A stretch of 64,000 nucleotides of DNA from Leucocoprinus leucothites (GCA_013368445.1 JAACJO010000022.1:372001-436000), one strand, 5' to 3'; positions 31,641 to 44,492 are shown, numbered from the stretch's first letter. Notes: a model not told the origin generated them from the letters alone. A program made the numbers and translations.

Positions 31641-34600
31641 CCAGTTATGGAGCTTTGCACCCTTCAAGTAACACTCAAGGGTCAGCTTGAAGTTAATGCT
31701 ATCCTTGACAAAGGATTGCAAATTATTGGGCTTTGACATGACCTATGGGAGAAACTTGGCCTTCCTATCCACTCTGATCAGACCATGCTTTTAGAGTCAG
31801 TGAACAAGTCTTGTAATACAACAATGGGCCTCTTACACAATCTTCGAGTATCTATTGGTGAGTATGACTTCTACCTCCAAGTACAGGTTGCTAATAACAT
31901 GATGTACAAGATGTTGCTTGGACACCCATTCCTTGCACTTACTTAGGCCAACACTCGCCACTTTGCCAATGGTGACTCATACATCATGCTTGTTGACCCC
32001 AATTCCCATTCCATCATCACCATTCCCACTAAACCTTGCATTCACAGCCCACCTTTGCACTTGGCACCCTCGGGTTTTTAAGGATTGATGATTCAGCTAT
32101 TCATCAAGGAGATATACTAAATCAATCCAGTCAAACACTCATATCAGCTACACAACCTACCATTTCTATATCACCTCTTTCTTGCTACATGATTTTGCCA
32201 ATTGCCTTCATATCTACCCACTTTGAACCACTCATATATCCAAAGGAGATCTATGAAGTCTTGTTATCAGCTTTACAGTCACCGTCTATAACAGTTTAAT
32301 CATATGCTTATAAGAAAGTCACTCACCAAATCAAGCCCATTGCTACTATACTACCTGGAGATTTTCATATTGTTTGTCACATTCCATCCAATCCTCTTGA
32401 ATCTCTTCCTAATCTTCCCTTCTATCCTCCTGAGTTCACTCCTGGGTCTTGCTATATACTTGAATGTGAGTCTGCAACACAAGTTAACACCCACGGATTT
32501 TTATGGCCAGAAGAGGAGAAGCTGGTACATCACCTTATCAAACTACAGGAGTTGGGATTTGCATGGACAGAGGAGGAAAAAGGGAAGTTTTCACCAGACT
32601 ATTTTGACCCTGTTGTGATACCAACTATTGAATACATACCTTGGAGCCTTAGGAATATTCCAATTCCACCTGGTATCTTCAATTGGGTTGTTGAATCATT
32701 AAGTCAAAAATTGCCACTGGGGTTTATGAACCCTCAAATTTGTTGTATTGCTTGCATTGGTTTTGTGTGTTGAAGAAGGATAGGAAGTCATTGAGGTTGG
32801 TGTATGACTTGCTGCCATTAAATGCAGTGGTCATCAAGGATACTGGGTTGCCCCTGATGGTAGAGCTGTATGCAGAGTTGTTTAGAGGACATGGATGCTA
32901 TGGAGTATTCGAGCTATTTGTCAGATTTGATCAGCATGAGCTCACACAGGAATCTCAGGACTTTACCACTTTCCAATCCACTCTTGGCACTCTTTGGCTA
33001 ATGTCTATTCCTGTGGGTTACACCAATTCCATGCAAATTCAGCATAGTGATCTCACATTCCTTCTCCAAGACAAAATCCCTGACATTGCTATCCCCTTTG
33101 TTGATGACGTCCCTGTCAAAGGACCTCCCACCTGCTATGAGTTAGGCCCTGATACCTTTGAGACTATCCCTCAGAATCCTGAAATCTGCCATTTTGTCTG
33201 GGAATACCTGCAAAATGTCAACCAAGTCATCTAATGCATCAAACATGCTGGGGGTACCTTCTCTGCAGCAAAATCCCATATCTGTGTCCCCTCTGCTATT
33301 GTTGTCAGCCATCATTGCACATATGAAGGCCATCTACCTAATACTTCTTGAGTTCAGAAAGTTGTTGATTGGCCTATTCCCAAATCACTCACTGAAGTTT
33401 GCAGTTTTCTTGCTACTGTTGGGACCATTCGCATTTTCATCAAAGATTATGCCACAATTGCTCATCCTCTGGTTTGTCTTACTAGGGAGGATGTGGAGTT
33501 TGAGTTTGGAGAAGAGGAGATATTAGCTATGGAACAGTTGAAGGCATCAGCAAAGAACTCAACTGCAATTCATGCTGTTGACTATGCAAGTAGATGCAAA
33601 GTCATTCTAGCTGTTGACACCTCGGTTATTGCAGTTGGCTATATTCTGTCTCAGATTGGTGCCAATGCCAAGCACTATCCATCAAGGTTTGGATCACTCA
33701 CCTTATCCAAATGGAGAGCCAGTACTTGCAGGCAAAGCTGGAGTTGTTTGGGTTGTTTCAGGCATTGAAAGATTGTCGGATTTGGATTATTGGGGTGAAG
33801 AATTTAGTGGTGGAGGTCAACATGAGATATATCAAAGGGATGATAAATAATCCCAATGTTCAACCCAATGCAACTATCAACAGGTGGATTTCTGCTATTC
33901 TACTCTTTGATTTTTGACTACACTATGTTCCAGGACACTCACACAGCCCTGATGGTCTCTCTCACCACCCAAGCACACCTGAGGATCCAGACAATAGAGA
34001 CAACTATGAAGAGTGGATTGACATTGTGAATTCTTCTTTTTATGAGTCAATCCCTTCACAATTGCCATCCAACCTTTGAGGTGTCCATCCAGTTCTGCTC
34101 CAATGGATTGAATTATCTAACACATTTGGCATTGTAGCTTTGAATGCACTCATTGTTCCCAGTAATTCCCTATACAGGAAACAGCATGCAGCCATTCTGA
34201 CTTCAGATTGTACTTGCACACCATTTCTCTATGTGATTCTCCACCCATCTACCTATGTATGTGCTAGTCCCAGGGTTGGATATAGGGCACAATCATCAAT
34301 CATTGACATTCACAGTATTGAGTGGTAGCTCACCAAGTCATTCCCCCACTACAATTACATGGTCAGACAAGGCCAAGGGGAAAGACTTGGAGTTGAAGAA
34401 GATCCTTGAATTTTTGAAGGATCTGTTGAGATGAGTTGGGAAGGAGGCCAAAGAACTGAAGGAGTTGGTTAGAAAGGCATCAGGTTTCTTTGTAGCAGAT
34501 GGAAAGTTGTGGAAGAAGGACTCTAGGGCAAAGCATAAGCTAGTTGTTGAAGAAGGCAAACAGTTGAACTTACTACAGTAGGCACATGACAACCTTGGTC

Positions 34601-35793
34601 ACAAAAAAATATTTACCACTCAAGCATGCATCCTTGAATGTTTCTGGTGGCTGTATCCTGACAACAATATTCACTTGTACCTGAAGACATGCTATGAGTG
34701 CCAGACACAATCTACACAACATTTATACATACCTCCAATGGTCCCTGTGCCTCTTTCTCTCTTCCACAAGGTCTACATTGACACCATGTTGATGCTGAAG
34801 TCCAATAGTTACCAATACATTGTCCATGCCCACTGCTTGCTTTCATTGTATCCAGAATGGTGCATGCTGCATCATGAAAATGGCTGCACAATAGGATCAT
34901 TTGTCTTTAAGGATATCCTCTGCTATTGGGGTACCATTGAGGAGATTGTCACTGATAATGGACCTGCATTCATTGCTGCTGTTGAGTACTTATCAAAACA
35001 ATACCACATAAACCACATCTGCATCTTACCTTACAACTCCTGCATAAATGGTCCAGTGGAACACTGTCATTGCGATGTCCAGGAGTTCTTGGTCAAGGCA
35101 GCAGAGGGACAGGAATTTAAATGGACAGCAGTGGCACCATCAGTTTTCTGGGCAGAGCAGGTAACAATTCAGAAATCTACCAGGTACTCACCATATTTTC
35201 TTGCACATAGCACCAAGCTGCTCTTCCCTTTCAACCTCTTTAAGGCAACCTATCTAGCCCCTATCCTCACTGGTCCCCTTTCTACACTGATCGCATTGCC
35301 TATCATGCAATCCAGCTCCAGAAACATCCCAAGGATCTTGCTGAAGTGAAATGGTGTCTCTTGAAAGCTCAGTGGGAGCTGGTCTGACAGTTTGAAGAAG
35401 CACACAAGAACCTAATTCATGATTTCAACTTCTATGGAGGAGTTCTTGTTTTGGTCAGGAACTCATGTCATGGTGGAGATATTTGTGGTAAGACCAAGCC
35501 ACAGCATTTTGGTCCCATGGTTGTTGTGCACAGAGTGAAGGGAGGGAGCTATGTGTTAGCAGAGCTGGATGGAACATTGTCCAAACTGTGGTTTGCTGGC
35601 TTTCAACTAATCCCTTACCATGCTCATGATGACTGATCAGTTCCTCTCACACACCTCATCAACAATGATGTCAACAAATTCATCAATGAAACTCACAAGC
35701 CCAATGACTTTGTGGACCACTGGTGTGATATTCCCACTCTCAATGTTGCTCTCCACACTCATTTGGCACCTAACACAGACATCAGTATGAAAC
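31640..35793 (+). pseudogene. Element D pol remnant (protease, RT, RNase H, integrase)
   Basis: Order: retropepsin-like AILDKGLQIIG and MLLGHPFLAL (31690-31945); RT (about 32560-33320) with RLVYDLLPLNAV and the active site FVDDVPVKG; RNase H (VILAVDTSVIAVGYILSQIG near 33603); integrase zinc and core (34560-35350) with VTDNGPAFIAA and STRYSPYFLAH; C-terminal FQLIPY block (to about 35640) and tail. This lineage differs from A-C: FVDD instead of YMDD and no recognisable chromodomain. Multiple stops; CpG-depleted; bracketed by A LTR fragments of opposite orientation. Confidence 0.82.
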
Positions 35794-35794
35794 T

Positions 35795-35964
35795 AAACAG
35801 GTCAAAACAAGTCATAACAGACTAAGACAAATGAGACATAACAAGATAAGAATATACAAAGACAAATAAAGGGAATGCATAATTACAATATTACTTAGGT
35901 AAAGCTAATATTGACTTTGCATTGTATATGGAACATATGCTAGATATAATCAATATACATAACA
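35795..35964 (-). mobile_element. Family A LTR fragment
   Basis: Matches the last 170 bases of the + strand A LTR, ending CAATATACATAACA at 35964. Truncated on the left at the end of element D. Confidence 0.8.
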
Positions 35965-36208
35965 TCTGAGGATTTGCAAACATAACACATAGCTAAATAG
36001 TTTGATTGACATTAAGCAGCACCAAGATAGTCAGGGGGCTAAGAATAAAAGCCACATATGGGAACCAGCAATCAAAAACACCCAGGTACTTCCTGAAAGA
36101 AGTCAGGCAGATTGCAATAAATTGCCACAGCCATGCAGGACATCTAGAATGTTCTAGAATAATACCCATACATAGGCTGAGGACAGCCAGAGTTGGGTAA
36201 GGAGGAGA
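35965..36208 (+). other. Stretch ending in a polypurine tract before repeat F
   Basis: No clear gene. The last bases, AAGGAGGAGA directly before TGTGATGC at 36209, look like a polypurine tract in front of a 3' LTR. This makes the preceding bases a candidate 3' end of the element to which F belongs. Confidence 0.35.
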
Positions 36209-37539
36209 TGTGATGCAAAAACCAAAAATAAACAAGAAATAACAATATTTTCGTGATTTCATACTTAGTATTATAAAAGAATAATGTTATACCTAAGAGC
36301 CCTATAGTGTATTAGCAGTGTAGCTACAAAGCTACTTATTGAGAAGTAATACAGTTAACCAATATAGCAGGTGAGACTGGTAACCTAGTACAGTTGTCCA
36401 CTGTTGTGAACTGTTCCAGGAATTTGAACCCTTGACTTCAGGACACCCCCATTACAGAATTACTGCTTTGGGACTCAAGGGAAACCTCTGCACCAAGAAC
36501 AATCTAAGCAATCTAAAAATAAGGTCTAGTATCTAGAACCAGATCAGAAGGTTAGTTAACAGACAATGATCTATGCTTTCCACATGTACAAGACAAGAAC
36601 CTAAGCTACCCTGCTGCTTAGCTATATCACTTCTGCACTGCAGTCATCTGACTGTACTGGCCAAGAAAACTGATGGTTGCATTGATATGGCAGAGGTCCT
36701 CAAATAAAAAAAAATATCACAGCCAAAATGATTATCCATGATTAAAAAAGGGTTAATGAAAGAAACTTGCATGGTAGCTCCTCTGCTACCTATATGACAA
36801 CCTAGCAATTGAATGGACCTACCAGTCAGCATTGCATTGTAAAAGTATACCCAGCCAGATCCAGGACAATTCAGTCATATTCTATTAGTCAATTTCAAGT
36901 CATATCTATCTCTTTCTAGAATATTTTGTCTATTTTCATATTGCTCAATTAATATAAAAAGGGCCTGACAGCATGCAGATAGGCAAGGAATCCTATACCT
37001 CTGTAGTGCTATAGGGTGTGCAGAACACAAAATAAGTATTTTCAAGTGAATAAGCAATCAACCTTCTAAGAGAACTCTAGCAGAAAAGACTTCTACTAGT
37101 TAGTCTAAGAAATATTTTAAGACATTTTGAGTTCAATCTAGCATCACAGCAAAGTAGCTACCAAGCTAAGAAGGCATGTAATTTAAAGCATATCACCTGC
37201 ACCAGCACCAGTGTGTGACTGAGTGGGTGATTGTAGACAAGGTCCAGTTGACCTTAGAGAGAAATAGAGACAGCTTGAGGGTACAAGATCTCAGTTACAG
37301 AAGTCATCTAAGTGTCACAAACTGCACACTTAGTCAGGATACTAGTATAGCTTTCGAGAATTTCACAAAGTAACCAGTACAACATTCAGTTTCATTGCAC
37401 ATTTTGTGTTTTTCAGCAGTAGCTACCTAAATCCTCATCTATTTCTCATACTTCTCCTCAAATTTGTTTAAGGTTACATTCTAGCTACCTAGCTAGTACT
37501 CTACTTGACATTATATCCATATGTCAATGAGCCTCTACA
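36209..37539 (+). repeat. Repeat F, copy 1: LTR-like 1.33-kb repeat
   Basis: Aligns along its whole length with 57697-59036. Begins TGTGATGC and ends CCTCTACA in both copies, after which the flanks diverge. A TATAAAAAGG box near 36954 and a preceding polypurine tract suggest a long LTR. CpG-depleted relative to copy 2 (AACCAAAAAT here, AACCGAAAAT there). Contains a tRNA T-arm-like complement near 36425. No target duplication found. Confidence 0.6.
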
Positions 37540-37782
37540 GTGACTGTATAGACATTAAAGAACCCTACTATAAGACTCCAGTGTAATGCACACATTTGCA
37601 AAAGCACAGCACATTCACAAAATGACCATTAATGGTCAAAAGTAACAAGAGGCTACAGGATGAAGTCAAGACCTAGCAAACATGGCTGGGATGTGTACCC
37701 TATGACCTTTTGTGATCTTAGCCTGTAACCTAGGTATTGATCTGGTCAAAGTCTTGCTTGAAAGAACAATTATGGACCAACT
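37540..37782 (+). repeat. Arm of a 245-bp inverted repeat (partner 40427-40672)
   Basis: The reverse complement of this segment aligns with 40427-40672, e.g. GGTCATAGGGTACACATCCC in both. It starts exactly where repeat F ends and the partner starts exactly where an A LTR fragment ends. Confidence 0.65.
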
Positions 37783-38472
37783 AATCAGAGATCAAAGGCT
37801 TAGCCTTCTGATCTGGACAGGCACTTGTGCACATTCACAGAAGTCCTATCATTTCAACATTGCTACAGCAGAGGTATACCCTTTTGCAAAAGATGGAGAA
37901 ACTCCACATGACCACTAAATAACCCACTTGACTACAGAACTAGATTAGTGGAAACTAACAGGACATATCAGCACTTGACTACTGACTAGTAGATATTGTT
38001 ACAGTCAGGAACAAGCTTTCACAGAATAAGAGAACAATTAGCAGTGATAAGAATCTCATGATATCAGATGAGCAGGGGTAAGCACACCTTCATGAAAAGA
38101 CATGTCAGCACTTAAACTCCAAAGAAAACCCAGAGGTACTCCTATTGGACAACCTTTCAGTAATCTCCTTTTATTATCAACAATGTGTACATATCATCCA
38201 TGTAATTACTCCTTTAATACTTTTGCAAAACCAATATAAACCTTTCTCAAGCATATAGTCTAGCAAGGAATCTCACCTGCTAAGGCTATGCTTAGAGACT
38301 GTCCCCCATGACATATCTGAGTGAATAGTAAAAAGTGTATTGAGTGTCCTTTGGTCATAGGCCATTAAAGAATTGGAAAACACCTTTTGAGAAAGAACAT
38401 TACTGCAAGATTCATATAAGTTTAGAGTGTGAAGAAGTCTGGATAAGACTTATAAGCTGTATATTGCATCTA
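37783..38472. other. Anonymous spacer
   Basis: CpG-poor, no gene or repeat recognised by eye. Confidence 0.4.
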
Positions 38473-39798
38473 CTCGTGACAATCAAAAGTGAGTCACATT
38501 ACATAATATGAGACTCTGATTCTCAATACTGGGCAAAACTTTCTGGTGTGCTTCAACCCTCAAACATCAAAACACTGCCAAATTTTTATATGATAGAATT
38601 ATATACATGGTATATATTCATAGTAGATAGTTAGTATCGAGTGTGACCACCTTGAGCTAGGATGACAGACTGAACACGATGTTCCATGGATCCAACATAT
38701 TTGTTGATTATATCAATAGATAACTCATCCCATGCAGCCCGGACTGTAGCTTTGAGTGTATCAAGTGATGAGGGGGGATGAGGGGACTGTCTAATAATTT
38801 TTTTGAGTTCGTGCCAAATGCCCTCGATGGGATTCATGTCAGGAGATGATGCCGGATGGGGAAAGAGGGGTATGTGATGTGACATAAACCAAGCCTTCAT
38901 TGAATTACTTGTATGTGAAGCAGCATTGTCCTGCTGGAAAAAAACACGACTATGTTCCTCACATGCATCCCAATAGAAGCCCTCCAACACCCCATCAAGG
39001 ACTTGCTGCTGATAGCGGGCAGAGGTCATTCCACCACCTTTACCACCAGGATAGTCCAAAACAACCAGTGGCCCCTTCTTCCCATCCATGATACACCCCC
39101 ACACCATGACGCATATTGGTGACTGTGTGAACTGTGGAACAAGGCAATCCTCTTGGAGGACTTCATCAGGACGTCGCGTCACATAAACTCGGCCATTTTT
39201 ATCACCAAGATAAATATAGCATTCATCTGAAAAGATGATCTGCGAGAACTGCTTCTTCTTCCACCTTCTAAACTGTCGTGTCCACACCAATCACTGGCGA
39301 CGATGCCTTTTGGTTAAGAAAGGAACCCTTCTAGCAACTCTCCGGTGATAACCAGCCCTTGCAAGTGCACGACAGACTGATTGTCCACCACCCTCCAAAC
39401 TAAGATCATTTACAATATCAGCAAATGGTTTTTGGCGGTTCTTGAGGGATTCGCGGATAACTCGGCATTCCATGCGGTCCGTTAGGGCCCTGGGATGGCC
39501 TGACTGGGAGCAATTGTCTGTTGAGCCAGTGTCTTCAAATTTATGGATGATTTTCCGAGCTGCATGATATTTCACCCCAACCTCTCTCGAGGCTTCAGCA
39601 ATATTTTGGGTGGCTTGGTAGTATCCAACCAGTTGATTTTTTATTGGAGTATCATATTCAAGACGTGAGTTCTCAGAAGGTGACATATTGAGTAGATTGA
39701 GCAAGTATAGTAGGAGCAATACGCGAAACAATTCTTGGTTCTCGAAATCACACGAGCGTGTTTGTCACAAAATGTGACTCACTTTTGATTGTCACGAG
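38473..39798 (-). mobile_element. Second Tc1/mariner-type transposon (T2)
   Basis: 1326 bp flanked by TA (38471-38472, 39799-39800), with 28-bp perfect inverted ends beginning CTCGTGACAATCAAAAGTGA. It contains one transposase gene on the minus strand with a single TGA. Unrelated in its ends to the 1593-bp Tc1 pair. Confidence 0.92.
38631..39686 (-). pseudogene. T2 transposase, DD34E, one in-frame TGA
   Basis: A 352-codon frame from MSPSENSR (39686; an upstream in-frame ATG at 39731 is possible) to 38631. It is interrupted only by TGA at 39293-39291, which separates the DNA-binding half from the catalytic half. N-terminal helix-turn-helix (about 15-50), basic GHPRALTD link, then D in FSDECYIYLG, D in FFQQDNAASHTS and E in DMNPIEGIW with 34 residues between. 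The TGA falls where Arg is plausible, so one CpG transition probably killed it. Length is normal for the family. Confidence 0.9.
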
Positions 39799-39800
39799 TA

Positions 39801-40194
39801 GTATCCAGGAGTGGTGCTAGTCAGTGTCAGTCATATTGTGATAGTGCCAAGTGTTGGTGAAAGTGATGATTCACAAATATTGGTCTATTACACTTCTGCA
39901 TTCTAAGGGACTCATAGTTGTGCAGTGTCACATAACAGAGATCATCAAGTACCTTCTGCAAACTGGTCATTTCAGTACAAAACCAGTCTACAAATGACTT
40001 TCACTATCTATTATTATCAACCTTTGCACTTTCACAAAACATCTTTCTTTATTGATTAACCTTCTATGAACTTGTATTGAGTTTAGGAGTGTTGGTTGTT
40101 ATTGTTATTATTGCTACATATCATTCACTATCCAACTATATTGCATTCACTACCTTAACAATTATATTTCTGCCTCTTCAACATAGTCATATAA
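39801..40194. other. Anonymous spacer
   Basis: AT-rich, nothing recognised. Confidence 0.4.
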
Positions 40195-40426
40195 CAAGTC
40201 CAAATATAGTACAGCTATATTTAATAATCACATATCAGATGAAATATAAATAAGTTAATACAAATCATTATAAGTCATAATAGTCAGAAACTAACAGAAC
40301 AAAACAAAGTAAGAAAATACAAAGACAAATAGAAAGAAAAATAATCACAATATTACTTTAACAAAGCTAATATTGACTTCCTATTGTAAAGGAAACAAAT
40401 GCTAGATATAATTAATATACATAACA
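40195..40426 (-). mobile_element. Family A LTR fragment
   Basis: Matches the + strand right third of the A LTR from AAGTCCAAATATAG to ATACATAACA. Truncated on the left; CpG-free. Confidence 0.8.
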
Positions 40427-40672
40427 ACTTGGTCCAAAATTGTTTTCTTGAGAATGACTTTGACTGAATCAATATCTGGATTACAGTCTGAGATCATGAA
40501 GGGTCATAGGGTACACATCCCAACTGCATTTGCTAAGTCTCAACATCATTCCATAGCCTCTTGTTACTCTGATCATTAATGGTTCTTTTGCAAATGTGCT
40601 GGGCTTTTGTGAAAGTGTTCGTTACATTAGGTTCCTATAGTCAGTTTCTTTAATGTATATACAGTCACCTAA
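40427..40672 (-). repeat. Inverted partner of 37540-37782
   Basis: See partner. Divergence between arms is moderate. Together they enclose the T2 transposon and the A LTR fragment. Confidence 0.65.
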
Positions 40673-42145
40673 TATATTGCCTATAGCACTGAAATTAACA
40701 ATTTCACAGTTAATACCATTTGGGCCATAATACCAGGACTCACAAAAATGCAAGAATTAGCTATTTTCTTTTTGACTCTATCATTTCTATCTATTCCAAA
40801 GTCACTTAACTTTTGCAAAATAATCTTGTGAAATGCAAGGTAATGAGGCAAGTAGAAAGGACTTTTAAGCAGTTGAGAAAGAGAAAATAGACAGCTCTGC
40901 ATTCTTTGTCAAATCTAATTGCCAGCTAGTAGTCTGTTCCAAGCTGAATAAACTGCCTGATCCTCTGCCCTTGCCCATTGAGAAGGTTCATCATCTGTAG
41001 GGTACATATGCCCATCAATTTCATTGCAGCACCTCTTACATGGAGCTAACTTATATATCTACATGGGCAGGAGCCAAATCTCCACCTTTCTCAAAATTTG
41101 GGATCAGTGGCCAAGGAAGTTAATGTTTATCTTTTCTCCTTTTCTTCCCTTCCCTGCATATTCCAATGTGAGATCATGATCATAATTAATCTTAATTAAG
41201 CAGTAGTAGTAGCTAGTAGCAGTGGATGGATGTCATACCTCATACTTGAGTATGACAGAAGGAGGGGAGTGAGAGTTTATAGGTAGTAAACAAGTATGGC
41301 TATCATAAAGTTGCATATTCAAGGCTTCTGTAACTGTTATATGAACAGTGATGGGTCTGAGATTTAGTGTATTTGTACATTGAGTCTGCAAGGTGTTTGT
41401 TACCTGAGTTGCTTGCATAACATAGTCAACTGTGATCTATTTTATTTGCATCTGGGGGATGAGCCAGGCATTGCACAAACTGAAGATGTGGTAGTACCCA
41501 GAAACATAGATGGGTGTTAGAGCTCTTGTAATGTGGATTGGACTGTTTTTTGCTTACAAGGGTGGCTTGTTTTCATTTAAATTTTCAGCAGCACTAAGCC
41601 TTTCATTTTATTTCTGAATATTGACTATAGCAGAGCAAACAGAAAGGTTAGTTACTTTGTTCTATTATTGGTTCTTTTGCATTGGCCACAATTAGTGTCA
41701 ATCTTGTCACATGACAATTGGACATAGCAAGCACTGGTCCAGTGCTACACAATTTACTCTTTTATCTGTCCCTCATTGGTCACATACAGACAAGAAACAC
41801 ATTAGAAGACCAGGAGTTTTTTGCTGGTGCAAACTAGGCTAAGTTAGACAACAATGCAGAGGAGGATGGAAACCATGTCAAGGGTCTGGTGATGAAGATG
41901 ATAGACTTCAGCCACTGCTGATGCCAACCTCTACTGGTGGCCTGCTGCTTTGAGGAACACTGACAGGCTAAGTCTTCTCAATCACATTTCTCCCTCCTTA
42001 CCCCCTTTTCCATTCATTTGCAGTAGCACTCCATGCAGAGAAAACATACCCCATCCAACTTACACTATGCTCATAATGGCACTTCACACTCCTATGTGCA
42101 CCTAGGCATTCTTGCCCCTCTGCAAATGCATTCCTCAGCAGTTGG
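40673..42145. other. Anonymous 1.5-kb spacer
   Basis: No supportable gene; scattered short frames only. CpG-poor. Confidence 0.4.
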
Positions 42146-42733
42146 TGTTATAGTGACACCAGCCCGGTCCTAAGCTGGCACAGTACATATTGGATTGATC
42201 ATAACAAAGGGGACTCCTTCTCAGTAAGTAATAAAGTTGTTTACTAAGTTAGAGTTAAAATATGGTGATTATAATAGTAAGACTTTGATTGAGAGCTTAA
42301 AGACTTACAGTAAGTTCAATTTGACTTTGTATAGATAAAGGCTCACATTGAGTCTCCACCTAACCAAGTAGAAACAATGGTTTTTCCTTAGTAGATGTCA
42401 ATGGGTTATATATGATATAAGTCTGTAAATAAGTATAACTAGAGTTGAGGGCTTCTAATGAAAGAAGAGAGGCATCAAGCTTCTTCAACACTAACCAAAC
42501 TATATAAGATATAATCTCTCAAATTGACTTCAGAAGTTCTTCTTTGATCATCTGGCTTGATCATATGATAGTCCAAATATAGATCAACTATATTTAATAA
42601 TCAAATGTCAATTAAAACTACAAATGAGTCAACATAAGTTATCACAAGTTATAACAAAGTAAAAGAAATCAAAGACAAATAGAAAGGAACACATAATTAC
42701 AATATTATCTAAGTAAAGCTAATTTTGACTTCA
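42146..42733 (-). mobile_element. Family A LTR, truncated by family C
   Basis: TGTTATAGTGACACCAGC at 42146 is the CpG-decayed form of the intact TGTTATAGTGACGCCGGC. It aligns to the intact LTR until GACTTC (42732), where family C's LTR starts at 42735. The missing right end was not found downstream, so C's insertion or a deletion removed it. Confidence 0.85.
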
Positions 42734-42734
42734 T

Positions 42735-43002
42735 TGTTATGCACAGCCTAGATACACAGCCTCACATAGCATTACTCAGCCATTGTTGTTTTCTTAGTTA
42801 CCCCCTTAGTTAGTATAACTCCTCACTTACACATCTATTTCTATTCTTAGACCCTTATGACTCATTCTCCTAGTATATAAATCTTGTAGCTACACTGTAG
42901 TTCCTCATGCTTTACCAACTCATTTTTCTTTCCTTTGCTCTCTCATTGCTCTCAAGTCTTTACACACTTGTCACAGCCTGGGTTCCAGCTTAGGTCATAA
43001 CA
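42735..43002 (+). mobile_element. Family C 5' LTR (268 bp)
   Basis: TGTTATGCACAGCC...GGTCATAACA. Contains TATATAA at 42874-42880. Directly followed by a primer site and then gag. No 3' LTR was found, so the element is truncated on the right. Confidence 0.8.
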
Positions 43003-43003
43003 T

Positions 43004-43015
43004 TTGGTAAAGTAT
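43004..43015 (+). promoter_or_regulatory. Family C self-priming primer-binding site
   Basis: TTGGTAAAGTAT, one base after the LTR, can pair over 12 bases (one G-U) with ATGCTTTACCAA at 42907-42918, which begins 33 bases after the first T of TATATAA. This is the third family with the same geometry. Confidence 0.65.
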
Positions 43016-43029
43016 CATCAACTCACCCT

Positions 43030-43855
43030 GCAACAAAAGTATAGAGGGGGCAAGCCAAGATTAGTCAACCACAGAAGTACCCCCAGCTCAGAACCAGAGT
43101 ACCAAAGAGGTGTACAGTAACTAGCATACTCCAAGAAGATGAACAAATTGAAGCCAACCTGGACCAAGAAAGATTTCAGTCAGAATCAGAAGAAGAAATT
43201 GCCTCAGTAGAAGAAAGTGCCAGCCCAGTAAATGTCAGCAGAACAAGGCAACAGTATACCAGTCATATCACCCATAGAAGAGCAGCTCAAGCAAATCCAG
43301 TCTCAACTACAGTCACTCAGCATCAGTTGAGCACAGTCACCACAGTAAAAAGCAATAGCCAAAGGAAACAACCAGTTAGAACTCAGCAATGCAATTGATG
43401 CAAAGTCAAAAGTCCCAGAACCAGGATACTTTGATGGAAACAGGAAACAGTTTGCAGATTGGTGGGAAGCAATGGCCTTCTACCTCAAGTTCAACAAAAT
43501 AGAAGCAGCAGATGAAAAGGTCATCATGATACTTGCTCACCTTAGAGGGAGCACAGTGGAAGCATTTGCAGAGATGGAACTAGCATAACTCAATCAAAAG
43601 GATAACTCCATAGATTAGAAGAGATGGAAAGTGGAGTTCAAGAAACTATTCAGTGATGATGCACTGCAATCAAATACTGAATAGATCATTGAGTCATTTA
43701 AGCAAGGAAAAAGGTATACTGCTGACTTCTTTATTAAATTTGAAATACTCAAGATCTGAGCCCAAGTCAACAATGTATATGCTAAATTCCTTCTCAAAAG
43801 AAATACATGCCACAACATCATTAAAGCCATATTTAGCTATCCTCTAGAAAATATC
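43030..43855 (+). pseudogene. Family C gag, 5' part
   Basis: A frame with scattered stops encodes an acidic/Gln-rich N-terminus and the gag helical domain (PEPGYFDGNRKQFADWWEAM near 43417, ILAHLRGSTVEAFAEME near 43531). Interrupted at 43856 by a solo A LTR, after which it resumes in frame. Confidence 0.8.
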
Positions 43856-44492
43856 TATTATGTATATTGATTATATCTAGCATTTATTCCATTTATAATG
43901 CAAGGTTAATATTAGCTTTACTCAAGTAATATCACAATTATATTTTCTCTTTATTTGTTCTTGTATTTTCTTATCTTGTTTTGACACATTTTATCTTATT
44001 TGGTTTTGTTTACATTTTGATGACATGTGATTGTTAAATATATCTGTGCTATATTTGGACTTATCTTGTGATCTTGTCAGATGATCAAAGGAGAACTTCT
44101 TTAGAAGAACTTCTAAAGCTTCTTTGACAGATCACATCTTATATAGTTTAATTAGCATTAAGGAAGCTGTACACTTTTCTTTTGTTAGAAGCCCTTGACC
44201 CTAGTTAATATTAGATACAGACTTGTATTGTATATAAGCCATTGACATCTACCAAGGAGAAACATTGTTTCTACTTGGTTAGGTGGAGACTTAATACAAG
44301 CCTTTATCTATACAAATTTGAATTGAACTTAAGCCTTAAGATCTCAATTACTGAGCTCTTAACTCTATAATTGTGATATTATACTCTGACTTTGTAAACA
44401 ACTTTGTTGCTTACTGAGAAGGAGTTCCCTTTGTTAAGATCAACTTAATATTTATTGTGCCAGCTTAGGACCAGGCTGGTGTCACTATAACA
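43856..44492 (+). mobile_element. Solo family A LTR inside family C gag
   Basis: 637 bp from TATTATGTATATTG (first TG decayed to TA) to CACTATAACA, flanked by ATATC (43851-43855) and ACATC (44493-44497), a five-base duplication with one C to T change. Removing it rejoins the gag codons ...ENI-PTSYEEW. Confidence 0.9.
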
